Source: CBDHHC01 sp965263345 (lineage in GTDB: Bacteria > Pseudomonadota > Alphaproteobacteria > Rhizobiales > CBDHHC01). Taken from it: 64,000 nt of DNA. The notes below the pieces were generated by a model, which worked only from the letters and a program-made list of their open reading frames with translations, had not been told where the DNA came from and did no database searches. Position numbers and translations under genes: made by a program. Of the stretch, positions 9,461 to 18,104 are shown one piece after another; the stretch's first letter is position 1; every line of letters starts with the position of its first letter. The stretch covers positions 11,548-75,547 of the forward strand of contig CBDHHC010000014.1 in NCBI GenBank assembly GCA_965263345.1. Direction: 5' to 3'.

Positions 9461-10054
9461 ATGAGTACAGAGTCTGAAAACATAAAAACCGGATCCTTTA
9501 GCGATATCAAAGATCTCATCCGTGAAGTCACAAAAGAAGCAAATAATAGCAAAACACCAATTTTTATCGCTATTCTGGCTGGATTTCTTGCACTCGTTTC
9601 AATGGCTGAAGGAGACATGCGAAGGCAAGCCATGATTGCGCACATCGAAGCCTCTAATCAATTCTCATACTTCCAAGCAAAAAATATACGTAAAACAGAC
9701 TCTGAAATTGCAACAGAGATTCTTGAGGGTCTTGGTAAAACAGAACTTGCGGAAAAGTGGCAAACAAAAGCTGAACGCTACGATAAAGAAAAAAAAGAAA
9801 TACTCGCAATTGCAAAAGCTGAACAAAAAAAACGTGAACACTCACTTAAACAAGGAAGTTATTTCGATATGGCAATAGCAGTTTTACAAATAGCAATTGT
9901 ATTAGCATCTGTATCACTGCTAGTCGGTGGTGGATATTTATTGACAGGGAGTTATATATTAACAGTAATCGCCGTTTTCTTTGTAATAAACGGTTACGGG
10001 CTTTTTCTAGAATTCCCAACCGATCCTGCTGCAATTATTAAAGCCATCATATAA
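9461..10054 (+). CDS. DUF4337 domain membrane protein
   Basis: A 197-residue protein of the DUF4337 family. It has an N-terminal hydrophobic segment (IFIAILAGFLALVSM), a charged, probably coiled central part rich in Lys and Glu, and two C-terminal hydrophobic segments. I chose ATG 9461 because GGAG at 9451-9454 sits 6 bases upstream; an in-frame ATG at 9443 has no such site and would add six residues. Its stop is 16 bp from the stop of the convergent acetoacetyl-CoA synthetase gene. Family function is unknown. Confidence 0.78.
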   Translation: MSTESENIKTGSFSDIKDLIREVTKEANNSKTPIFIAILAGFLALVSMAEGDMRRQAMIAHIEASNQFSYFQAKNIRKTDSEIATEILEGLGKTELAEKWQTKAERYDKEKKEILAIAKAEQKKREHSLKQGSYFDMAIAVLQIAIVLASVSLLVGGGYLLTGSYILTVIAVFFVINGYGLFLEFPTDPAAIIKAII

Positions 10055-10070
10055 TCAAAATTAAAAAAGT

Positions 10071-12023
10071 TTAGATTAATTCACCAAGCCCTTCATACAA
10101 AATAAGAGCTTCTGGATTAGCAAGAGTTTCTTTATTTTTCACCTCTCGGCCGTGCACAACATCACGCACTGCAAGCTCCGTAATCTTACCAGATTTTGTT
10201 CTTGGAATATCGCTAACCTTTATAATAACAGCTGGAACATGACGTGGAGAAGCGCCTGCACGAATTTTCTTTTTGATACGGTCCTTTAAATTATCATCTA
10301 ATTCAAAACCATCTTTTAAAATCACAAATAAAACAACCCGAACGTCATTATCCCAATCCTGCCCAATGACAAGAGCCTCTTGTACTCCCTCAACTTGCTC
10401 AACTTGCCGATAAATCTCAGCCGTCCCAATCCGCACACCACCAGGATTTAAAGTCGCGTCAGAACGTCCATGAATAATAACTCCACCATTTTGTGTCCAC
10501 TCAGCAAAATCACCTTGATGCCATATATTCTCAAATCGTTCAAAATATGTACTATTGTATCGTTGCCCGCCCTCATCATTCCAAAAGCCGATTGGCATAG
10601 CAGGAAAAGGTTTCTTACAAACCAATTCTCCTTTGCCAGAACTCATACTTTGACCTTCATCATCAAAAACATCTACAGCCATACCCAGACCAGGCCCTTG
10701 AATCTCCCCACGCCATACAGCTTTAGTTGGGTTCCCCAACACAAAACAAGAGACAATATCTGTCCCTCCCGCTATAGAGGCGAGTTGCACATCAGGTTTA
10801 ATACTTTGATAAACGAAATCAAAACTCTCTGGAGCTAAAGGTGACCCAGTTGAAGCAATTGTTCTAACTGACGAGAGATCATGGCTTTGAGATGGTATAA
10901 GCCCTTCTGTTTTCACTGCATCAATATATTTTGCGGATGTTCCGAAAAAGGTCATGTTCTCAGCTTGGGCATAATCAAATAAAATATGGCCATCAAGCGC
11001 AAAAGGAGATCCATCATATAAGAGCAATGTCGCTTCACAAGACAAACCTGATACCAGCCAGTTCCACATCATCCAACCACACGTTGTAAAATAAAACAGC
11101 CTATCCTGAGGCTTTATATTACTGTGCAACTTCAATTCTTTGAGATGTTGTAATAAGGTGCCCCCTACAGAATGAATAATACATTTCGGTACACCAGTAG
11201 TCCCTGAAGAAAACAGAATATAGAGTGGATGCTGAAATGTAAGAGGTTTGTATGTTATCTCACGGACTTCATAGCCTGAAACAAAACCATCAAAATCTTG
11301 AGCACGATCAATAGTTTCAACAATATCCTTGGCAATACCTAGATAAGAGACAACAATAACGTGCTCTACCGATGGAAGTTGAACAACTATTTCTTTTATT
11401 TTCTCTTCAATCGAAAAAACTTTACCATTATAATGATACCCATCACAAACAATGATAATTTTAGGCTCAATCTGACCAAAGCGATCTATAACGCCTTTAA
11501 CACCAAAATCTGGTGAACAAGAAGACCATATGCCTCCAAGTGATGAACATGCAAGCATTGAGATTATGGTTTCTGGCATATTGGGCATCATGGCACAAAT
11601 TCGGTCCCCATCTCGAAAACCGCAAGACTGAAAAGCTTGTTGTAACTTAGAAACAAGATCATTAAGTTCTAACCAACTTAGCTTCCTTTTAACTTTATCC
11701 TCTCCCCAGAAAACTATTGCGTCGGTCCCATCTGATTTTCTCAATAAGTTTTGAGCAAAATTTAATTTTGCATCAGGAAAGAACTCAGCACCTGGCATTT
11801 TATTCCCATTCTTTAGAAAAGGCATTTCTCCTTTATCACCAATAACTTGCCCATAGTCCCATATAAGGCTCCAGAACACTTCTATATTTGTAATCGAATA
11901 ATCATACAGATCATCATAAGTCTCAAATTTCTGTTTCACCTTTTGTTCAGTAAAAAGCATGAAATCAGAAATATTTGTATTGTTTATATAATCCTGACGA
12001 GGTTGCCAAAGAGGTCCTGACAT
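10071..12023 (-). CDS. aacS: Acetoacetyl-CoA synthetase (acetoacetate--CoA ligase)
   Basis: A 650-residue acyl-adenylate-forming ligase that activates acetoacetate with ATP and CoA, used in ketone-body and polyhydroxybutyrate metabolism. It has the N-terminal ACAS segment (WSLIWDYGQV), WAENL-type block FAQNLLR, the AMP-binding loop FSSGTTGVPK, the family-specific TCGWMMWNWLVSGL, and the C-terminal SGKIT with catalytic K613. The full length and the GWMMWN block separate it from acetyl-CoA synthetase. The start ATG 12023 has GGAG about 7 bases upstream. It is a single gene. Confidence 0.93.
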   Translation of the reverse strand: MSGPLWQPRQDYINNTNISDFMLFTEQKVKQKFETYDDLYDYSITNIEVFWSLIWDYGQVIGDKGEMPFLKNGNKMPGAEFFPDAKLNFAQNLLRKSDGTDAIVFWGEDKVKRKLSWLELNDLVSKLQQAFQSCGFRDGDRICAMMPNMPETIISMLACSSLGGIWSSCSPDFGVKGVIDRFGQIEPKIIIVCDGYHYNGKVFSIEEKIKEIVVQLPSVEHVIVVSYLGIAKDIVETIDRAQDFDGFVSGYEVREITYKPLTFQHPLYILFSSGTTGVPKCIIHSVGGTLLQHLKELKLHSNIKPQDRLFYFTTCGWMMWNWLVSGLSCEATLLLYDGSPFALDGHILFDYAQAENMTFFGTSAKYIDAVKTEGLIPSQSHDLSSVRTIASTGSPLAPESFDFVYQSIKPDVQLASIAGGTDIVSCFVLGNPTKAVWRGEIQGPGLGMAVDVFDDEGQSMSSGKGELVCKKPFPAMPIGFWNDEGGQRYNSTYFERFENIWHQGDFAEWTQNGGVIIHGRSDATLNPGGVRIGTAEIYRQVEQVEGVQEALVIGQDWDNDVRVVLFVILKDGFELDDNLKDRIKKKIRAGASPRHVPAVIIKVSDIPRTKSGKITELAVRDVVHGREVKNKETLANPEALILYEGLGELI

Positions 12024-12246
12024 TTTATCTCTCCATCCGAATGCGTAAGAAACTTATGAGGTTAATGCACTAAGAAAGCGCAATATATTAAATAAAAATT
12101 CTATCAAATCCTAAAAGGAAACGATTAAAATTTTTCATTAATTGTATTCCTAACACAGGCAGAAGTTTTCTCATAATGGGGACTTTACGTTCACATTAAT
12201 ATTTAAGATAATATTATGTCGAATAAATTGGGATTAACTAGTAGAA

Positions 12247-14052
12247 ATGAAAAATAAAAAAATAAAAAAATACACAATAATTCCGCTATGCCTTCTTATA
12301 ATAGTTATAACTATAATTTATACAGTATCACCAATTTTATTACTAAATAACAAAAGCTTACAAAACCAAACAATCAAACTATTTTCAAATTCCGACGCTG
12401 CCGAAATAAAATTTAATGGAAAAATATCATTCCATTATTCCTTTGGTGTATATTTAAAAGCTGATGATGTTGAAATACGCAATCTTAAAAATAGCACCAT
12501 CATTAATTATGTAAAAATTAAGTCTATAAGAGCCCAAATAAATCCGATAAATCTTTTGTTTGGGAAAGTAAAACTGAAGTCAATATCTCTTCATAAGCCT
12601 GAATTTATAATTACAGACCAAAACTTTGATATTCATGCTCTTTTGAGAGATATTCAAAATATTGAAAACACAAATCTAGCACATAAAGCAATTATCATAG
12701 ATGGCATAATACTTACCAAATCACATGTCCCACTAATCACAGATATCAAAACATCTCTTAAAATTGATCAATTTAGTAATAAAATTTCCAGTAGTGGCTC
12801 ATTTCAATGGAAAGAAAAAAGACATGTCTATAAGTTCTTAACGGCACAGCAAAATAAAAATGAAAATAAGCTAAACCAATACGTATCGTTTAATATTGAA
12901 AATGACCTTTTAAACCTTGAATTTTATGGTCAAATTTTAAACAATAAGATTTTAAATATCACTGGTCAGCACAAATTAAATATCGCCAATATAAGAAGTT
13001 TCTCAGAATGGTTTGGATCTCCATTAAAACAGATTAAAGGCTTTGAAACACTTGTAGTGAATTCACAAATTTCATTTCAGAATGATAAAGTAACGATAAC
13101 TAATGCACAGTTTAATATTGATGATAACTTTGCTGAGGGAAATATTAATATAACCTTCGCGGAGAAAACCAAGATACATGGTACAATAGATTTCTCGAAT
13201 TTATATCTACAACCATACATTGATGTATATCAATCAAAGACTTTTGAAATGAAGAATAATGTGCCTTTTCAATTCATTGAAGACTTTGATCTGGATTTAA
13301 GAATATCAACGAAACAAATTTCGACTACAAGTTTCGAGACAGGCAAAGGATTAATTTCAATATCTGTAAAAGACAATAGACTTATTGCAGATATTGCAGA
13401 ATTAGAAATTTGTAATGGTTTAGCAAATGGCCAATTAGAAATTAATAAAACAGGTCAACTTCCCAATTTCTTTATTTTTGGTTACTTACAGAATATTACA
13501 ACAGACCGCTGCATAAATTATTTTATTACCGAAAATATCATTCATGGCATAGCATCTGCAAAACTAGAGCTCTCAACTCAAGGTCTTACTTGGCAAAACT
13601 TAGTAAGTGCGTTAAGTGGCAAGTGGAGTATCAATATGCCTGTTGGTGGTAAAATTAACATGAAACTTCCAGAAATAATTAAAGTCTCAAATATGACCGA
13701 AAAATACAGCTGGAAAAAACTGAAAGGAGGCCATACAACTTTTGATAATCTAGATATTTCCCTAAAAATGATAAATGGAACTGCAGACCTTAACAGTATA
13801 ATGAAATTAAAAAACTCCAAAGTATTTTCTGGAAAAGGACAAGTTAATTTATTAAGCAATACAATAAACTATTTTATATCTGAAATCGCTAATAAAGCAA
13901 AAAATATACAGAATAATCAAGAATCAAAACTCACTTTAAATATTTCCGGACCTTGGCATACTCCTGAGATTGATACAAATTACTCAACCAAAGCACTACC
14001 TGACTTTCAGTCTTTCAAAAAGCATATTCCTAATAACCTGGGACTTAACTAA
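12247..14052 (+). CDS. AsmA-like protein
   Basis: A 601-residue envelope protein with an N-terminal signal anchor (residues about 9-33) and a long beta-rich periplasmic part. Pattern and composition fit the AsmA family: FKLGKVKLKSISLHKPEF-like early repeat, internal NGLANGQLEINKTG, and a C-terminal LSGKWSINMP/GKGQVNLLSNTINYFIS block typical of the AsmA_2 end. AsmA-like proteins are thought to carry phospholipids between the membranes. The gene is very AT-rich and Asn/Lys-rich. A binding-protein gene follows 142 bp downstream. Confidence 0.78.
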   Translation: MKNKKIKKYTIIPLCLLIIVITIIYTVSPILLLNNKSLQNQTIKLFSNSDAAEIKFNGKISFHYSFGVYLKADDVEIRNLKNSTIINYVKIKSIRAQINPINLLFGKVKLKSISLHKPEFIITDQNFDIHALLRDIQNIENTNLAHKAIIIDGIILTKSHVPLITDIKTSLKIDQFSNKISSSGSFQWKEKRHVYKFLTAQQNKNENKLNQYVSFNIENDLLNLEFYGQILNNKILNITGQHKLNIANIRSFSEWFGSPLKQIKGFETLVVNSQISFQNDKVTITNAQFNIDDNFAEGNINITFAEKTKIHGTIDFSNLYLQPYIDVYQSKTFEMKNNVPFQFIEDFDLDLRISTKQISTTSFETGKGLISISVKDNRLIADIAELEICNGLANGQLEINKTGQLPNFFIFGYLQNITTDRCINYFITENIIHGIASAKLELSTQGLTWQNLVSALSGKWSINMPVGGKINMKLPEIIKVSNMTEKYSWKKLKGGHTTFDNLDISLKMINGTADLNSIMKLKNSKVFSGKGQVNLLSNTINYFISEIANKAKNIQNNQESKLTLNISGPWHTPEIDTNYSTKALPDFQSFKKHIPNNLGLN

Positions 14053-14194
14053 GAGTAATTAATAAATAAAATTGGGTTTTATATAAAAATTGGCCATTGC
14101 ATAACAATTATAATCTCATATAGATATAAGCCATCGTCTTATAAGAATGTAATCCAAGCTAAGCAAGAAATTCTCTGATTTCGAAGAGGTTAAA

Positions 14195-15484
14195 ATGATA
14201 AAATCGCATGTAAATAGGTTAGCATTAATGCTTTTTCTTTCAATTATCTTACATTCTGTAACCTCTCAGGCTCAAAATTCTGAACAAAGTGAAGATATTA
14301 GACGGCAGGCGACACCACAATCTCCAGATCAAATAAAAACCCAATCCGTAGAAAACAATTCTGAGACCCAACTATCTAAAATTAAGCCATTAACAATCAG
14401 TTCGTGGGGAGGAGCATATTCCAAAGCGCAAAATCTAGCCATTATAGCTCCCTTTAAAAAAACATCTAAATATGAAATTTTACTTCAAAAACATTCTGGA
14501 AATTTTGAGGAAATTAAAACTAAGCTAAACAAATCCGAACTTGATTGGGATGTTATTGATTTAAGTTATGATATGGTTGAAAAAGCCTGCAAATTAAAAT
14601 TAATCGCTCCTATAGACCACACAAACCTCGAACCATCTCCTAAAGGAAAATCAGCACAAGATGATTTTTTAAAAAATACCCTTCATAGATGCGGCGTAGG
14701 CAGTATGACTTGGGCATCTACAATAATATTTAATATAGAGTCTTTTAAGCGTAAAAAACCATCAAATCTCAAAGATATCTTTAACATCAAGCGTTTCCCA
14801 GGAAAAAGAACTTTACCTAAAACAGCACAAAATGTTTTAGAGATCGCACTAATGGCTGATGGCATTAAACCAAATGAAATTTATTCCTTACTTGAAAAGC
14901 CGGAAGGAGTAAAAAAAGCTTTTAATAATTTAAATAAAATAAAAAAACATATTATCTGGTGGTCGAAGCCCTCTGAAGCATTTAAACTTCTAAGCAATGG
15001 CAAAGCTAGTATGGGAATTGCTTATAATGGGCGAGCTTTCTCAGTTATCGCAGTACAAAAAAAACCATTACAGATAATTTGGGATGGACAAATATACGAC
15101 TACAATTTATGGGCAATACCCAAAAATGCTAAAAATAAGAATAAATCTATAGAATTCATAAGATTTGCAACAGCTCCAAAGCAACTTGCCAATCAAGCCA
15201 GCTTATTTCCCTATGGTCCGACACGCATATCAGCAAACCAGGAAATTGGCTTACATCCAGAAGCAGGAATTGATCTCAAACCATTTATACCAACAATATC
15301 ACGAAACCGGAAACTTGCTTTACAAAGAGATATTGCGTGGTGGGAACAGCATGAGGAAAGATTGAATGCCAACTTCCTAAGGTGGGTAAAAAATCTGCCA
15401 GAGCCGGATCCTACACCAGAGCTGTACTTAACAGTTTCACAATCACCACCAGTAATTCAAACATACTACGAACGTGTCGAATAA
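14195..15484 (+). CDS. Periplasmic ABC substrate-binding protein, PotD-like
   Basis: A 429-residue secreted protein. A signal peptide covers about residues 1-27 (LALMLFLSIILHSVTSQAQ), then a low-complexity linker, then the type II binding fold beginning with ISSWGGAYSKAQ. Later motifs WDVIDLSYDMVEKAC, GVGSMTWASTIIFN, FNIKRFPGKR and YDYNLWAIPKNAKN resemble spermidine/putrescine-type binding proteins (PotD/COG0687). The start ATG 14195 has GAGG close upstream. No permease or ATPase gene is adjacent, so the transport partner and ligand are unknown. Confidence 0.87.
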   Translation: MIKSHVNRLALMLFLSIILHSVTSQAQNSEQSEDIRRQATPQSPDQIKTQSVENNSETQLSKIKPLTISSWGGAYSKAQNLAIIAPFKKTSKYEILLQKHSGNFEEIKTKLNKSELDWDVIDLSYDMVEKACKLKLIAPIDHTNLEPSPKGKSAQDDFLKNTLHRCGVGSMTWASTIIFNIESFKRKKPSNLKDIFNIKRFPGKRTLPKTAQNVLEIALMADGIKPNEIYSLLEKPEGVKKAFNNLNKIKKHIIWWSKPSEAFKLLSNGKASMGIAYNGRAFSVIAVQKKPLQIIWDGQIYDYNLWAIPKNAKNKNKSIEFIRFATAPKQLANQASLFPYGPTRISANQEIGLHPEAGIDLKPFIPTISRNRKLALQRDIAWWEQHEERLNANFLRWVKNLPEPDPTPELYLTVSQSPPVIQTYYERVE

Positions 15485-15970
15485 CTTTCCATTCGAGATT
15501 ATTTTTTACACAGGCTGCATCCAGAATGAATGTAACTATAATGCAACACATACAGCACTTGTAGAACAAAAAATGGAACTCAGAAAGAAAAATAAAATAA
15601 AAGTGAAATTACAGGGTGTTGTGCGCTTTTACTAATGTCAAACTTTAAAAAAAGCAACACTTTGAGATCAAAAGACTTTTTAATTAATGCTACAAGTTAG
15701 AGACGAAAACGTACAACAGAAGACTCTGTATTTACCGCTTTCAAAATTAAAGTCAAAAATATGGCAGGTTTTCTTAAAATCAGAAAATGTAAGAATGAGA
15801 AAAGAAAAGTTTGATTTCTGTCACTCAATACGGCACATTGCTAGTCCGTTCACAAGACTGCAACGCGGGGAAAAATGCTGCCTTCAATTTTGAAAGCGGT
15901 AAGTTGTGCTTGTGTACAAAAATTGAGGGCATAAAAAACTTAGCCCTAAACACTCGCAATTTGAAATAGA

Positions 15971-16001
15971 TTGATCAATTCAGCAAGATCGATACTATAA
16001 T
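15971..16001 (+). promoter_or_regulatory. Sigma-70-like promoter of candidate sRNA
   Basis: TTGATC at 15971-15976 and a perfect TATAAT at 15996-16001, 19 bases apart. The spacing is longer than ideal. It points at the RNA ending in the terminator at 16098. Confidence 0.4.
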
Positions 16002-16007
16002 TTTTTT

Positions 16008-16098
16008 GTGAAAGTTTAGTGTACATTTTACAAATAAAATGTAGGTTAAGATAACCACCCCTGTTGGCTGTTTTATTATAGCCAACAGGGTGTTTTTT
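16008..16098 (+). ncRNA. Candidate small RNA with two stem-loops
   Basis: About 90 nt between the promoter-like pair and a strong terminator. The first hairpin is perfect: TACATTTTA (16022-16030), a 4-nt loop, TAAAATGTA (16035-16043). The second is the terminator stem, followed by a T-run. The nearest upstream plus-strand gene ends about 520 bp earlier, so the terminator probably does not belong to it. The minus-strand genes start far to the right and their transcripts would lack a T-run here. Target and family are unknown. Confidence 0.5.
16057..16098 (+). terminator. Strong intrinsic terminator (+ strand)
   Basis: An 11-bp perfect stem, CCCTGTTGGCT (16059-16069) and AGCCAACAGGG (16080-16090), with a 10-nt loop, followed by TGTTTTTT. 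The opposite strand has no T-run. Confidence 0.85.
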
Positions 16099-16243
16099 AA
16101 ATAAGCTGTCAGCTATAATTCCAAATCATAACCCTCACACAAAACCCTATGAAGTACCAAACATCTTTTTAAAAACAGATCTATTAATCGCTTAAAATCG
16201 CATCATAATTTATTTTTTAATACAAAAATTCAAGAAAGAATTA

Positions 16244-17038
16244 TTAATCACGTTCAAAAATAGCTGTAGCAGCTAGGCCAGCAGCAATCGCAATAATAAC
16301 AGCAATTACTCCATACAAAATTGGATAATCATACGCCATTGAATAAACAAAGCGTTCAAAACCTTGTTTTTTAATCTTTAAAGATTGAGAGGAAAGTGAA
16401 ACCAATTCACCATTCTGAAAAAGGTAAACGTTTACATTAAAATCACCAACAGGAACGTTTGCAGGAAGCTTTATGTTTGCACTAAAAAGCTTATTACCTA
16501 TTAATTTAACACCGTTAGCTTGCTCGGAATATAAGCCTTCTTTCTGCATAATTCGAATAATAGCTTTACTGTAATTATCCACGACACCATCTTTATAGGT
16601 TCCATTTGTTTGAGCAAGTCGTATTGATAAGGCATGTAAGCCAATCCCCACATGTTCCAAATCAGCCTCCTTAGCAATATCCTTTATTGGACGAGTACTA
16701 ACGATCGAGTAATAGCCAGGGACTTCTTGATAGCCTTTTGGATTAGTATTAACCCATATACCTGCAACCCTTTGTTTTTGTCTAACACGCATTGGAGTTT
16801 CGGGGCCACTCACGACAATGACAACATCAGGTACCACTTCAGCTTCAATAGAACCAAACAATAAGATATTAGTCCCATTAAAGTTCCATTCTATAGGAAT
16901 ATTTTTCTTAGAAACATCAGCAATAACGCCTTGAGCTTGAACCTTAGGCACTAAGCTTAAAGCCATAATAAATAAACATGCAATAATTGAGTAATAAAAT
17001 TGCGGAAGATTGGACACGATCTCAATGCGCTCCCTCAA
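16244..17038 (-). CDS. TIGR02186 family membrane protein
   Basis: A 264-residue envelope protein. It has an N-terminal signal (about residues 15-35, ending AQG), a periplasmic beta-rich domain with VVIVVSGPETPMRVRQK and AGIWVN, and a C-terminal membrane helix (about 240-260, ILYGVIAVIIAIAAGLAATAIF split over the edge) followed by ERD. This architecture matches TIGR02186, usually encoded beside a TauE/SafE exporter. Its start overlaps the end of the TauE gene by 17 bp, which indicates translational coupling. Function is unknown; a role as partner of the exporter is inferred from conserved pairing. Confidence 0.85.
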   Translation of the reverse strand: MRERIEIVSNLPQFYYSIIACLFIMALSLVPKVQAQGVIADVSKKNIPIEWNFNGTNILLFGSIEAEVVPDVVIVVSGPETPMRVRQKQRVAGIWVNTNPKGYQEVPGYYSIVSTRPIKDIAKEADLEHVGIGLHALSIRLAQTNGTYKDGVVDNYSKAIIRIMQKEGLYSEQANGVKLIGNKLFSANIKLPANVPVGDFNVNVYLFQNGELVSLSSQSLKIKKQGFERFVYSMAYDYPILYGVIAVIIAIAAGLAATAIFERD

Positions 17039-17948
17039 ACCGCGTTAATGAAAAAAACTCACTAGGCGTGACAATCAACTCAAAAGCCATACGTAAACAA
17101 ACAATCAACACAAGCAAAGCCAAGATAGCCCGCAATTGTTCCCCTTTAAGTTTTAGGCCTGCTCTAACACCAAATTGAGCACCTATAACACCACCAGTCA
17201 TCAATAAAATTGCCAGCACAACATCAACAGTTTGATTTTGTGCTGAGTGCAAAATCGTCACCAAAGATGTGACAAAAACAATCTGAAATAAAGAGGTCCC
17301 CACAACGACATTTGTTGGCACCCGTAAGAGGTAAATCATAGCTGGAACCATGATAAATCCACCACCAACTCCCATAATTGCAGCTAACAAACCAACAAGA
17401 ACACCAATTGCAAAAGGTGGTATACTGCTAATATAGAGTTTAGAACGTGTAAATCGCATTTTTAATGGCAAACCATGGAGCCAACTATGTTGTCCAGGAC
17501 GTTTTTGCGAAACAGTTTTCCCACCTTTGGATTTAGCTATCACATTAACACTTTCTATAAGCATCAATGTACCTATTATGCCTAAAAAAGTTACATAACT
17601 AAGTGAAATTATCAGATCAATTTGTCCGACTTGACGTAGAATTTTTACCAACTGAACACCAAATAAAGACCCCGTGACACCGCCCAAAAGCAAAATGGTC
17701 CCCATACGGATATCAACATTACCTCTTCGCCATTGAGCCAGAGCGCCTGACACTGAAGAGGCAACAATCTGATTTGCCTCAGTTGCAACAGCAACTGCAG
17801 GTGAAATGCCCGAAAATATCAATAGAGGGGTCATTAGAAAACCTCCCCCCACACCAAACATTCCAGACAGGAAGCCAACAGCCCCTCCCATGCCAAGAAT
17901 AACAAAAATATTTACAGAAATGCCAGCAATCGGCAAATAGAATTGCAT
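17022..17948 (-). CDS. Sulfite exporter TauE/SafE family permease
   Basis: An inner-membrane exporter of the TauE/SafE (COG0730) family with two half-repeats, each starting with a Gly-rich motif: GMFGVGGGFLMTPLLI near the N-terminus and GVGGGFIMVPAMIYLL in the second half. It has seven to nine hydrophobic segments. I start it at ATG 17948 (MQFYLPIAGISVN), where family members begin. The frame also reaches TTG 18011, but that extension has no ribosome binding site. The TIGR02186 gene overlaps its 3' end. The substrate, probably a sulfur or organic anion, is not shown by the sequence. Confidence 0.88.
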   Translation of the reverse strand: MQFYLPIAGISVNIFVILGMGGAVGFLSGMFGVGGGFLMTPLLIFSGISPAVAVATEANQIVASSVSGALAQWRRGNVDIRMGTILLLGGVTGSLFGVQLVKILRQVGQIDLIISLSYVTFLGIIGTLMLIESVNVIAKSKGGKTVSQKRPGQHSWLHGLPLKMRFTRSKLYISSIPPFAIGVLVGLLAAIMGVGGGFIMVPAMIYLLRVPTNVVVGTSLFQIVFVTSLVTILHSAQNQTVDVVLAILLMTGGVIGAQFGVRAGLKLKGEQLRAILALLVLIVCLRMAFELIVTPSEFFSLTRFEGAH

Positions 17949-18104
17949 CACCACATCCAAAAGATACGAATTGGAACATTTAGGATCTTTAAACGCTTCT
18001 GCGAAGCACAAGTCAATGCGTCAGCTTAAATATGATAGAATTTTTGAAAAAATTTCAAGAAATCTACTTAATAACAACCTAAATACAACAAAAAACCGAA
18101 TGAT

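Larger units (their letters stand above)
15485..16243. other. 759-base non-coding interval
   Basis: No convincing protein gene is seen. A 68-codon frame at 15687-15893 lacks a ribosome binding site and has atypical composition. The right part holds a strong plus-strand terminator (16057-16098) with an upstream promoter-like pair, listed as a candidate small RNA. Confidence 0.6.

Noticed and set aside
15687..15893. A 68-codon frame in the gap after the binding-protein gene
   Set aside because: No ribosome binding site, unusual composition, and no domain. I treat it as chance.
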